A DNA stretch of 64,000 bases, from assembly GCF_002286735.1 (NCBI RefSeq), contig NZ_NRTA01000008.1:1-64000 (forward strand), in the 5' to 3' direction. Below, piece after piece: positions 1-6,814 of the stretch. A program made the position numbers and the translations under genes. Numbering within the stretch: the stretch's first letter is position 1; each line of letters begins with the position of its first letter. The DNA comes from Leptolyngbya sp. BC1307. GTDB lineage: Bacteria; Cyanobacteriota; Cyanobacteriia; Phormidesmidales; Phormidesmidaceae. A model generated the notes under the pieces. It ran no database searches and had not been told where the DNA came from. It was given only the letters and a program-made list of their open reading frames with translations.

Positions 1-475
1 CTGCCGGTAACTCCGTCAGCTGGTTGTAACTGAGGTCGAGCGTTTGCAGGCTGCTCAACTGCCCGATGTCTGCCGGTAACTCCGTCAGCTGGTTGTAACT
101 GAGGTCGAGCGTTTGCAGGCTGCTCAACTGCCCGATGTCTGCCGGTAACTCCGTCAGCTGGTTGTAACTGAGGTCGAGCGTTTGCAGGCTGCTCAACTTC
201 GCGACAATTTCTGGCAGCTCTGTAAACTGATTGCCATAGAGAAAGAGCGATCGCAACTCTGTCAACAGCCCAATCTCATCCGGTAGCGCACTCAAATTAT
301 TGCTGCGAGATTCTTCCTTTTTCTTATCCCAACGTCCCAAAACCAGCGTCTTCAAATTCGTCAGCTTGCCAATCTCCGGCGGCAGCTCGCTCAGGTTCTC
401 TCCCGATAAATCCAAAGTCGGGCGACCATCCGCCGCCGCTTCATCAATCAGCCTGAGCAATTCTTCCTGAGTCAC
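1..475 (-). CDS. Leucine-rich repeat protein, N-terminal part (3' end outside window)
   Basis: Read on the minus strand, the sequence encodes 23-residue leucine-rich repeats of the LPxxIGxLxxLxxLxLxxNxLxx type, so it probably forms a curved protein-binding surface. The last three visible repeats (positions 1-195) are nearly identical 69-bp units, which points to recent duplication or gene conversion. The N-terminus (TQEELLRLIDEAAADG) matches the start of cyanobacterial LRR proteins that often continue into Roc-COR GTPase or TIR domains; that part lies outside the window. I chose the GTG at 475 because the frame is closed by TAG at 502-500 and contains no ATG. The family call is firm; the full domain content is unknown. 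Confidence 0.8.
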   Translation of the reverse strand, partial: MTQEELLRLIDEAAADGRPTLDLSGENLSELPPEIGKLTNLKTLVLGRWDKKKEESRSNNLSALPDEIGLLTELRSLFLYGNQFTELPEIVAKLSSLQTLDLSYNQLTELPADIGQLSSLQTLDLSYNQLTELPADIGQLSSLQTLDLSYNQLTELPA

Positions 476-535
476 CGTTTTTCGCCATGCTTGCTGCGGC
501 TAGCATATCGCATAGGCTTTCTAATTCATGCGGCG

Positions 536-781
536 CTACACCGTTTCTTTATCGGCGGGCTGAGGCATTGCAGCAATCAAGGCTCTCAGTACTTTATTAA
601 CCGACTCCGGTGTTGTAAATACTTGAGCGACATCCTCATCTAGCACCACAACTCTCTTTGCCGATGCCCCTTCCTGGCTCGCAAAACGATTAGGCTTTGC
701 CTGCGCGTAGTCAAATCTATATTCCGGTAAAAGTTCGTCGTTCAGATTTTCCATGTTTTCAGAAGACGTTTTGCTCATCAT
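536..781 (-). CDS. Small conserved protein, antitoxin-like
   Basis: An 81-residue acidic protein with the pattern YRFDYAQAKPNRF near residue 21 and VVVLDEDVAQVF near residue 44, followed by a helical SVNKVLRALI tail. This layout (short linker, then a beta strand and a ribbon-helix-helix-like segment) is common in cyanobacterial BrnA/CopG-type antitoxin-like proteins. No toxin gene is visible on its strand. It is divergent from the MntA-like gene 55 bp away. Two ATGs occur in tandem at the start. The function is inferred from pattern only. Confidence 0.5.
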   Translation of the reverse strand: MMSKTSSENMENLNDELLPEYRFDYAQAKPNRFASQEGASAKRVVVLDEDVAQVFTTPESVNKVLRALIAAMPQPADKETV

Positions 782-835
782 AAACGTCTGAAACTAGGTA
801 AACTAAGGCAAACGACGACATACCTGTAGTCAACG

Positions 836-1195
836 ATGTCTGATCAACTACCAAGCAGCGTTCAATTCGTAAAACCTGTGCAGACAGTAAAGACAAAAGC
901 TCAAGTTCTATCGTCGCTGTATGAGCATCGTCAAAAGCTGCAAGACTTTGGAGTCGAGCGCTACGGGGTTTTTGGCTCCTTTGGACGCGATCGCAATATT
1001 CACCCCCTCAGCGACGTAGATATCCTGGTTTCTTTTACGCCAGAGAAAAAGACTTTTGACAACTTCATGCACCTCGGGTTTTTCTTAGAAGATCTGCTTG
1101 GCAGAACCGTCGACCTGGTAACCACTGAGTCATTAAGCCCACATATTGGCCCACATATTCTAAGCGAGGTAGAATATGTCTCTACAGGTTCGTGA
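836..1195 (+). CDS. MNT-domain nucleotidyltransferase antitoxin (MntA-like)
   Basis: A 119-residue minimal nucleotidyltransferase. The active-site signature is visible: GSF at residues 47-49 and DVD at 60-62, with 11 residues between GS and DVD (family consensus is about 10). In the MntA/HepT family the antitoxin transfers AMP to a tyrosine of the HEPN RNase and silences it. The next gene overlaps its 3' end by 20 bp and is the matching HEPN partner, but that toxin is frameshifted. The antitoxin itself looks intact. No good Shine-Dalgarno sequence precedes the ATG. Confidence 0.85.
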   Translation: MSDQLPSSVQFVKPVQTVKTKAQVLSSLYEHRQKLQDFGVERYGVFGSFGRDRNIHPLSDVDILVSFTPEKKTFDNFMHLGFFLEDLLGRTVDLVTTESLSPHIGPHILSEVEYVSTGS

Positions 1196-1543
1196 GTTTT
1201 TACAGCATATTCTTGACGAAACTCACTACATCATGACTAGCTCAGAGGGTGTGACCAAGGCTGATTTCTTAGAGAACGAAACGCTTAAAAGAGCTTACGT
1301 CAAAGAGCTTACGTCAGAAGTATCGAGGTCATCGGAGAAGCCGTTAAGCAGTTGCCAGAAGCGCTACGCCAAAAGTATGAAAAAACGGAATGGCGTAGTC
1401 TAGCGAGGATGCGCGATCGCCTCATTCATCATTATTTCGGCATTGACTACGATATCGTTTGGGATGTAGTCAGCACTAAAATCCCGACGTTAAATTCTGA
1501 AATACAGCACATCTTAAGCCAAGAATATTCGCAGGACAGCTAA
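1176..1543 (+). pseudogene. HepT-like HEPN toxin, broken by a 14-bp tandem duplication
   Basis: The first frame (from 1176) encodes the HEPN N-terminus up to KRAYVKE. A second frame running to 1543 encodes the rest, including the RNase/AMPylation motif RDRLIHHY (Rx4HxY) at 1412-1435. The break coincides with an exact 14-bp direct repeat (AGAGCTTACGTCAA-type, 1291-1304 and 1305-1318). Removing one copy restores one continuous frame reading RAYVRSIEVIGEAVKQLPEAL, which matches the family. A downstream fragment could in principle start at ATG 1352 and keep the catalytic motif, but it lacks the first helices. I infer a recently inactivated toxin. Confidence 0.85.
1289..1318 (+). repeat. 14-bp tandem duplication inside hepT
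   Basis: Two adjacent copies of a 14-bp unit (containing GAGCTTACGTC) lie at 1291-1304 and 1305-1318. Because 14 is not a multiple of three, the duplication shifts the HepT frame. Confidence 0.9.
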
Positions 1544-1595
1544 TCAGAGCGTAAGAAAGCAGCACTCCCCGCTGAAAATTTCTCAGCAAAAATAG

Positions 1596-1624
1596 TTGAC
1601 GCCTACAAAATAAGACTGTACGCT
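1596..1624 (+). promoter_or_regulatory. Sigma70-type promoter of structured leader, copy A
   Basis: TTGACG (1596-1601) and TACGCT (1619-1624) are separated by 17 bp. The same two hexamers in the same order, with 18 bp between them, occur in front of leader copy B (17310-17339), so the promoter is conserved together with the leader. Confidence 0.65.
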
Positions 1625-1629
1625 ATTCG

Positions 1630-1812
1630 TCATAGTTGTTGCCGCGTGGAACCGTCGCAATTGCTCAACCGCTCGAAAATTTAGTCGCTGCCGCTGATTG
1701 CTTGGAACCAATCAACGACAGCTAGCCCACTGAACTGACAACAGCAGTCCAGGTGACTACGGCCATGATGCCATAGCCGCCCTGACTTTTAGTAAGTTTG
1801 GGCGGCTAAATT
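1630..1812 (+). ncRNA. Structured 5' leader with alternative hairpins, copy A (candidate cis-regulatory RNA)
   Basis: This segment lies between a promoter and the ORF at 1847 and has a diverged homologue at 17345-17530. Helices seen in both copies despite sequence change: TGATTG/CAATCA (1695-1700 with 1709-1714), matching GTTGG/CCAAC in copy B; and GGTGACTACGGC (1752-1763) with GCCATAGCCGCC (1770-1781), matching GGTTGTGG/CCACAGCC in copy B. The 3' arm of the second helix overlaps TAGCCGCCC (1774-1782), which can instead pair perfectly with GGGCGGCTA (1800-1808). That second hairpin is followed by AATTTTCG and then TTTTTT, so it looks like a terminator. Mutually exclusive pairing is the architecture of an attenuator or riboswitch. 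I do not recognise it as a known Rfam class. Confidence 0.6.
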
Positions 1813-1846
1813 TTCGTGCTTTTTTCAACCCCGCACTGAAAAAATC

Positions 1847-2188
1847 ATGAAAACCATTGCCTATCTCGCCAGCGATCTGCCCAAACTCAGTCAGCGCAAC
1901 GAACAGAGCCGTCTCTATCAGACCGATGCCGATCAGAGCAACGAGCCCGCACCGTTGACGCTACCGACACCGCTCCGCCCTACCCCAGCCGAAAGCCGTC
2001 CTCCCCGAGAAGAACTGCGCCACATTTTGCTAGGCAGTCCTGACGCCATTGAGCAGACCATTCACCTGCTCTATCGGCTGAACTACACAGAGCCAGGGCT
2101 ATGGAGCCCCATTACCGCAGTAGGCGATCAGCTCATCATCACCGCCGCGCAAGCAGAAGCGATTAGTCTGCTCAGGCGTGCGATGTAG
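1847..2188 (+). CDS. Short cyanobacterial ORF with conserved ILLGSP...EAISLLRR C-terminus
   Basis: A 113-residue protein of unknown function. The N-terminal half is low-complexity and Pro/Thr-rich. The C-terminal 55 residues (HILLGSPDAIEQTIHLL, then LWSP, then EAISLLRR) form a compact predicted alpha/beta unit. The same C-terminal block is encoded, without its N-terminus, at 17543-17713, so this is a repeated family within the genome. It follows a structured leader whose terminator-like hairpin ends about 35 bp before the start, so transcription attenuation probably controls it. The heptad-repeat ORF starts 11 bp before its stop codon. I cannot assign a biochemical role. Confidence 0.7.
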   Translation: MKTIAYLASDLPKLSQRNEQSRLYQTDADQSNEPAPLTLPTPLRPTPAESRPPREELRHILLGSPDAIEQTIHLLYRLNYTEPGLWSPITAVGDQLIITAAQAEAISLLRRAM

Positions 2189-2435
2189 GCTTGAGCGCAA
2201 GCTGCTACGCGAGAAGTGTGAGCTACTCAACGAAAAGCGCAAGCTGCTACGCGAGAAGTGCGAGCTGCTCAACGAAGAGCGCAAGCTGCTACGCGAGAAG
2301 TGTGAGCTGCTCGGGGAAAAGTGTAAGCTGCTGCGCGAGAAGTGCGAGCTGCTCGGGGAAAAGTGTAAGTTAGTGTTGCAGAAGGGCGAGTGGCTCTGTG
2401 AGAAGCGATCGCCCTTTGCACTCAATTTGTTTTAA
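2178..2435 (+). CDS. Heptad-repeat (coiled-coil) ORF
   Basis: An 85-residue ORF built of 7-residue units of the form (K/E)LLxEKx, about nine copies, encoded by a 42-bp tandem DNA repeat (two 21-bp halves). The leucine pair and Glu/Lys positions fit a parallel coiled coil, and Cys recurs at the heptad end. It begins with GTG overlapping the previous ORF by 11 bp, suggesting translational coupling. Because 21 is divisible by three, two other frames also stay open here, so the reading frame is not proven. Support comes from a decayed copy at 18394-18663, whose same frame gives the same heptads. Confidence 0.5.
   Translation: MRCRLERKLLREKCELLNEKRKLLREKCELLNEERKLLREKCELLGEKCKLLREKCELLGEKCKLVLQKGEWLCEKRSPFALNLF
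2196..2370 (+). repeat. 42-bp (2 x 21-bp) tandem repeat encoding heptads
   Basis: About four copies of a 42-bp unit (GCAAGCTGCTACGCGAGAAG core followed by a GAGCTGCTCAACGA-like half). Unit length and phase exactly match a 7-residue coiled-coil period. It is coding-type repeat DNA, not a CRISPR, since there are no unique spacers. Confidence 0.8.
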
Positions 2436-2488
2436 GTCACGCTACCTGAGTAAATGTCCATACCCACCGCTCACACGAGGGCCACCGC

Positions 2489-3388
2489 ATGTCACTTCTA
2501 GGCGCGATCGAAGCAGGCGGCACCAAATTTATCTGCGCCATCGGCACCGGCCCAAACGACCTGCGAGCAGTCACCCGCATCCCCACCACCACCCCCGCCG
2601 AAACCCTCCCTCAAGTCATTCGCTTTTTTCGTCAGCAAATAAAACAACAAGGAACACTAGCAGCGATCGGCATTGGCGCTTTTGGCCCCGTAGATGTCCG
2701 CCCCGACTCTCCCAAATTTGGCTGGTTCTTAAACACACCAAAACCCGGCTGGCAACAGATTGACTTTGCAGGCATGATTCAGCGCGAGCTAAATATTCCC
2801 ATCGGCTTCGATACAGATGTCAATGCAGCCGCCTTGGGCGAGCATCAATGGGGCCATGCGCAAGGCTTAGAGACCTTCATCTATCTGACCGTGGGCACCG
2901 GCATTGGCGGCGGCGGCATGGTCAGCGGCCAGCCAATTCACGGACTGCTGCACCCCGAGATGGGCCATATTCTCATTCCTCACGATCTATCTGCCGATCC
3001 GTTTCCGGGGGTTTGTCCCTTTCACCAAGACTGCTTAGAAGGCTTAGCCTCCGGCTCTGCCATCGAAAAAAGATGGCACCAAAAAGCCGCCTCCCTCCCC
3101 GCCGACCATCCCGCCTGGGCCTTAGAAGCCAACTACTTAGCCATTGGCCTGGTCAACTACACCCTGATGCTTTCACCAGAGCGGATCATTCTCGGCGGTG
3201 GCGTCATGGAACAATCACAGCTCTTTCCGCTAATTCGCTCACAGGTTCGCCAAAAGCTAAACGCCTACCTGGACATACCCAAAATCACAGACGACATCGA
3301 AGCGTATATCCTACCGCCGCAGCTAGGCGCTCAGGCGGGCATCATGGGCGCATTCGCACTGGCACAGAGAGCCACCCAGAGCAAATAG
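2489..3388 (+). CDS. ROK-family sugar kinase (fructokinase-like)
   Basis: A 299-residue kinase expected to phosphorylate fructose (or another hexose) with ATP in the cytoplasm. The N-terminal phosphate-binding loop reads EAGGTKF (residues 8-14). The mid-protein sequence VGTGIGGGG and a zinc-type cluster CPFHQDCLEGLASG are typical of bacterial fructokinases of the ROK group, and the length is normal. The ATG at 2489 gives the conserved start MSLLGAIEAGG. The gene stands alone and is followed by a MITE-like element. Sugar specificity cannot be read from the sequence. Confidence 0.88.
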   Translation: MSLLGAIEAGGTKFICAIGTGPNDLRAVTRIPTTTPAETLPQVIRFFRQQIKQQGTLAAIGIGAFGPVDVRPDSPKFGWFLNTPKPGWQQIDFAGMIQRELNIPIGFDTDVNAAALGEHQWGHAQGLETFIYLTVGTGIGGGGMVSGQPIHGLLHPEMGHILIPHDLSADPFPGVCPFHQDCLEGLASGSAIEKRWHQKAASLPADHPAWALEANYLAIGLVNYTLMLSPERIILGGGVMEQSQLFPLIRSQVRQKLNAYLDIPKITDDIEAYILPPQLGAQAGIMGAFALAQRATQSK

Positions 3389-3418
3389 CCGCGAGCCCCA
3401 GTCTAAACCACAGCTTAA

Positions 3419-3597
3419 GAGGATGTTTTAAAAGTGCTAATAGTTACTGCGTGGCCCCCCGAGCCCCAATCCTGGGGGCTCTGAGTTCGCGGGCTAAACG
3501 TCTCAGTTTCAGATAGCTTAGCTGCGCTCTAGCTTCCCCCAGGATTGGGGGACTGAGGGGGCCAATGCAGTAAGTTTGATACTTTTCATACAGCCTC
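3419..3597. mobile_element. MITE-like element with about 50-bp terminal inverted repeats
   Basis: The two ends are imperfect inverted copies: GAGGATGTTTTAAAAGTG (3419 on) and, read backwards from 3597, GAGGCTGTATGAAAAGTA. Both continue into TTACTGC(A/G)T(T)GGCCCCC. Inside lies a second inverted pair, CCCAATCCTGGGGG and CCCCCAGGATTGGGG. The 179-bp element encodes nothing. The ends resemble those of IS5-type elements common in cyanobacteria, so it is probably non-autonomous. The flanks read TTA...TAA. Confidence 0.65.
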
Positions 3598-3648
3598 TAA
3601 AACGATCAAAACTGTTCTTGAGAAAAGCAGCCCTAAACAACACCGCTC

Positions 3649-3921
3649 CTATCGAATAATCAGCTCCAGCAGACTATCAATCATCACCTCCTGCTTCATC
3701 GGCAAAATCTCTTGCCCGTGGAGCAGCTTTTGCGTGAGCACATAGCTCATCAGCGTACCCATAAATATGCGAGCAGTGGCCTCAGGGTTAGTATGGTTTA
3801 GCTCAGGGTGGGCCTCAAAATATTCCTCTAGCAAGCGCCAAACCCGCTGCGGCAGCGCTCGAAAAAATAGCTGAGCCAACGCCGGAAACCGCCCCGATTC
3901 GGACAGCAGGGCAGCCTGAAG
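3649..3921 (-). pseudogene. TetR-family regulator, C-terminal remnant
   Basis: The minus-strand frame ending at 3649 encodes a TetR ligand-binding-domain tail (LLSESGRFPALAQLFF, then ATARIFMGTLMSYVL, then EVMIDSLLELI). Upstream of about 3921 the frame simply reads the antisense of the next gene, so the helix-turn-helix domain and promoter are missing. The divergent neighbour is an HlyD adaptor that has also lost its start. One deletion therefore removed the shared 5' region of both genes. Confidence 0.75.
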
Positions 3922-5121
3922 AAGAAACTGCGGCGGCCGATTCCGCTGGGGCTGCTGATTGTCGCCGCCGGGTTTGGCATTCGCTACTGGCTGACCCGGC
4001 CTGACGACAGCGCCATTGAGCTGAGCGGACGACTCGAAAGCTACGAAAGCGATTTGGGCGCTAAAGTCGGCGGCAAAGTGAAGTCTGTGGCCGTGCGGGA
4101 AGGCGACAGGGTGAAACAGGGCCAGGTGGTTGCCCAGCTTGACGATCAAGAACTCAGGGCACAGCTAGAGGCCGCTAAAGCCAAGGTGAATGCGGCGCAG
4201 CAACAGGTGACGCAGGCCGGGCTACAGATAGAGGTGGTAGAAAGCCAGGTGCAGGAAGCGCAGCTAACCTTAGAGCAGTCTCAGGGAGACACTACTGGCC
4301 GGGTCAGTCAGGCTGAGGCGACGGTAGCCACGGGGCAGGCGCAGCTTTCATCGGCCCAAGCCCAGGCACAGCAAGCCCAATCAGCCTTAGCGCTGGCACG
4401 AACAGACCGTGATCGCTTCTCTACTTTAGTCTCCCAAGGCGCAGTCTCCCAGCAACAGTTCGACCAGGCCCAAACCCAGTTTGAAACGGCTCAAGACACG
4501 CTAACCGCGCAGCAAGCCGCCGTCGCCGCCGCCCGTCAGCAGGTCGCCGCCAACCAGGGAGCCCTCACCCAGACTCAAACCAGCCAGCTCAACCCAGACA
4601 TTCGCGCTGCTCAGGTCACCCGCACGCAAAAGCAGCAGGCCCAGGCCCAGGCTCAGCTAGCCGCCGCCCAAGCAGAACTGGCACAGGCAAAAGCAGCTCA
4701 AGCTGAAATCGAATCGCGGCTCAGCGCCCTAGCAATCACCAGCCCCATTAATGGCGTTGTGCTCACCCGCACAGTAGAACCTGGCGAAGTAATCTCGCCG
4801 GGAACGACTGTTCTCACGGTGGTCAATCTAGAAGAGGTTTATCTACGCGGCTATATTCCTGAAGGAGAAGTTGGCGAAGTGCGGGTTGGTCAAGCCGCAC
4901 AGGTGTTTTTAGATTCTGCGCCGGAGCAGCCGCTAGCGGCAACAGTGACGGCCATTGATACTGAAGCCTCTTTTACGCCTGAGAATATCTACTTTGAAGA
5001 GGATCGGGTAACGCAGGTGTTTGGGCTAAAGCTAGAGATTGACAACCCGAGCGGCTTTGCCAAACCCGGCATGCCCGCTGACGGCAAGATTTTGCTAGAA
5101 GCCGCAGAGGCAAGTGAATGA
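3919..5121 (+). CDS. HlyD-family membrane fusion protein, start deleted
   Basis: The periplasmic adaptor of an exporter of the YbhG/ABC-2 type. A membrane anchor (LRRPIPLGLLIVAAG, near 3928-3972) is followed by the lipoyl half-motif GAKVGGKVKSVAV, a long Gln/Ala-rich coiled-coil hairpin (4180-4720) and the second lipoyl half (ITSPINGVVLTRTVEPGE). The frame is open from 3871, but no ATG or GTG precedes the anchor. The first possible codon is TTG 4054, which would remove the anchor. It overlaps the next ORF by ATGA. Probably non-functional, or expressed from an unusual start. Confidence 0.8.
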   Translation, partial: KKKLRRPIPLGLLIVAAGFGIRYWLTRPDDSAIELSGRLESYESDLGAKVGGKVKSVAVREGDRVKQGQVVAQLDDQELRAQLEAAKAKVNAAQQQVTQAGLQIEVVESQVQEAQLTLEQSQGDTTGRVSQAEATVATGQAQLSSAQAQAQQAQSALALARTDRDRFSTLVSQGAVSQQQFDQAQTQFETAQDTLTAQQAAVAAARQQVAANQGALTQTQTSQLNPDIRAAQVTRTQKQQAQAQAQLAAAQAELAQAKAAQAEIESRLSALAITSPINGVVLTRTVEPGEVISPGTTVLTVVNLEEVYLRGYIPEGEVGEVRVGQAAQVFLDSAPEQPLAATVTAIDTEASFTPENIYFEEDRVTQVFGLKLEIDNPSGFAKPGMPADGKILLEAAEASE

Positions 5122-6083
5122 CAGTAGCGCCTCTCAAAACAACGGCTGAAATGGAAACGGCAGATAGCGCGATCTCCGTCCACAGTCTGCGCAAATGCTA
5201 CGGCTCGACCGAAGCGCTCAAAGGCATTGATTTTACAGTAAAGCGCGGCGAGATCTTTGGCCTGATCATTCCGCCCGACTTTGCCCCAAAGCTCGCAGCG
5301 GGTAAATCTGTGGATGTGCAAGTGCTGATTGACGGCGTTGATGCTAATACTGCCGGTATCGCCAACGGCTACACCAATCAGCTAGTCAATCGCTACGGTC
5401 AAACCCTGGGCCAAACTCTGGGCCAACCTGAGAGAGTGCCGCCGGTTCAGACAGCGGTGATTTTTCTCTACAATCCCGGTTTGCTCAGCAGTTGGTTTTT
5501 CGTGCCGGGTGTGATTGGCGTAGTCCTAACGCTGACCGGCTCATTAGTCTCGTCATCGACGGTCATTCGTGAAAAAGACGTTGGCACGCTGGAGCAGCTT
5601 TTGATGACGCCCGCCGCCGGTTGGGAGATTTTGACGGCTAAGATTGCGCCGCTGTTTGTATTGTCAATGGGCGATGTACTGCTGGCTTCGGCGATTGGCC
5701 GCGTGGTGTTTGGATTGCCGTTTCGCGGTAATTATTTTCTGTTTCTGGCGCTGTCGGGCATTTACGTGTTTGTCTGCATTGGCATCGGTATTTTGTTGGC
5801 GACGGTCTCTCGCAATCAGCAGCAGGTGATTTTGACTTCGTTTTTCTTTAACGTGCCGCTGATTCAGCTTTCAGGGGCGATCGTCCCCATCGAAAGCATG
5901 CCAAAATTCTTCCGTATTCTCTCCTTCTTCGACCCCTTACGGCACTACGTCACCATCGCCCGCAGCCTCATCCTCAAAGGCGTTGGCGTCGGCGTCCTGC
6001 TCCCCGAAATCGTCGCCCTCACCGTCTTCGCAGTACTGCTATTAGGCGTCAGCATCAGCCGATTTCGCGCTCAGCTCAACTGA
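5118..6083 (+). CDS. In-frame fusion: first 50 residues of an ABC ATPase joined to an ABC-2 permease
   Basis: Residues 1-50 are the start of a YbhF-type ATPase (SVHSLRKCYGSTEALKGIDF, ending GEIFGLI) and stop just before the expected Walker A. The sequence then continues as the middle of an ABC-2 permease (IPPDFAPKLAAGKSVDVQVL), followed by about five membrane segments including the conserved REKDVGTLEQLLMTP. A typical operon has a complete ATPase and two permeases between these points. The 321-residue product has no nucleotide-binding site, so the exporter cannot be powered as encoded. An in-frame internal deletion is the simplest explanation. The short in-protein repeat GQTLGQTLGQ lies at 5397-5427. 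Confidence 0.85.
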   Translation: MTVAPLKTTAEMETADSAISVHSLRKCYGSTEALKGIDFTVKRGEIFGLIIPPDFAPKLAAGKSVDVQVLIDGVDANTAGIANGYTNQLVNRYGQTLGQTLGQPERVPPVQTAVIFLYNPGLLSSWFFVPGVIGVVLTLTGSLVSSSTVIREKDVGTLEQLLMTPAAGWEILTAKIAPLFVLSMGDVLLASAIGRVVFGLPFRGNYFLFLALSGIYVFVCIGIGILLATVSRNQQQVILTSFFFNVPLIQLSGAIVPIESMPKFFRILSFFDPLRHYVTIARSLILKGVGVGVLLPEIVALTVFAVLLLGVSISRFRAQLN

Positions 6084-6088
6084 TACTT

Positions 6089-6292
6089 TCAGGCAGTTTC
6101 TACTCGCGAGTTTAGCCAGCGCTGAAAAGATTTTTGACTCTCTCCAGAAGGCTGTCCAAGCAGCAGGTTCTTCAGACTAATGTCTTCGTCAAGCTCATGC
6201 CAATGAATGCCGCTGCCGTTACCGACGAATCGATAGTCACTGCGCTCTTTTGGATATCCAGAGCTGACAGATTCTTCTTTGGGGCAGCCCAA
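6089..6292 (-). pseudogene. DUF2442 protein, C-terminal remnant
   Basis: The minus-strand frame encodes YRFVGNGSGIHWHELDEDIS followed by LLLGQPSGES and a Trp/Arg-rich tail, which is the conserved C-terminal half of DUF2442 proteins (often paired with DUF4160 in toxin-antitoxin-like loci). The N-terminal half is absent: the 16 residues ahead of the match (MGCPKEESVSSGYPKE) do not fit the family. No DUF4160 partner is visible. Confidence 0.6.
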
Positions 6293-6388
6293 ATGCGGCC
6301 ACCGTGACTTTTGAGCAGCGACTCACCTCACAGTTTCCTCACAAGTTCTCTGTAAGCTGAAATCATAATTGTTTAAGAGAAATCTGCA

Positions 6389-6727
6389 ATGAGTACGAAT
6401 CCTGACGAAGCCGTTTTTGTGTCGGATACAGTCGCTACCGACACCCCACCGGAAACAGGCGCTGAGGAAAAAGTAACGGTAGAGGAATTTAAGATTTCAG
6501 GAGATGCGCTGGTTACCCGTATCAAAGCGCTAATTCAGCGAGGCAATATTCGCCGCATCATTATCAAAAATGAAGAGGGCCATACGCTGATCGAGATTCC
6601 GCTGACGGTCGGGGTGATTGGCGGCACGATTGGTGCAGCTTTGTTTCCGGTGGTCGCTGCGGTTGGGGTGATTGGCGCAATGGTGGCCCACCTGACTGTG
6701 GTGATCGAGCGCCAGGCATCCGACTAA
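6389..6727 (+). CDS. DUF4342 domain protein
   Basis: A 112-residue protein. An acidic N-terminus is followed by EEFKISGDALVTRIKALI (residues 32-49), IRRIIIKNEEG, IEIPLTVGVIGG and a hydrophobic stretch that could be one membrane-associated helix pair. This arrangement is the DUF4342 family, whose role is unknown. It is complete and uses an ATG. It is the only intact gene between the decayed exporter and the PEP synthase remnant. Confidence 0.8.
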   Translation: MSTNPDEAVFVSDTVATDTPPETGAEEKVTVEEFKISGDALVTRIKALIQRGNIRRIIIKNEEGHTLIEIPLTVGVIGGTIGAALFPVVAAVGVIGAMVAHLTVVIERQASD

Positions 6728-6814
6728 ATCCAACCGATGCTTTCTAACAGAATTTCAGTGTATAGGAGAAGGCAATCGTCAGCTTCTACAGGTTGTCTCT
6801 CAGAGTGAGTTTTT

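Noticed and set aside
1-195. Regular direct repeats that could be a CRISPR array
   Set aside because: The 69-bp units are contiguous without unique spacers and translate cleanly as 23-residue leucine-rich repeats.
2191-2425. Additional long open frames on both strands through the 42-bp repeat
   Set aside because: A 21-bp period keeps several frames open automatically. The Ser-rich frames lack start signals, and only the heptad frame is repeated at the second locus.
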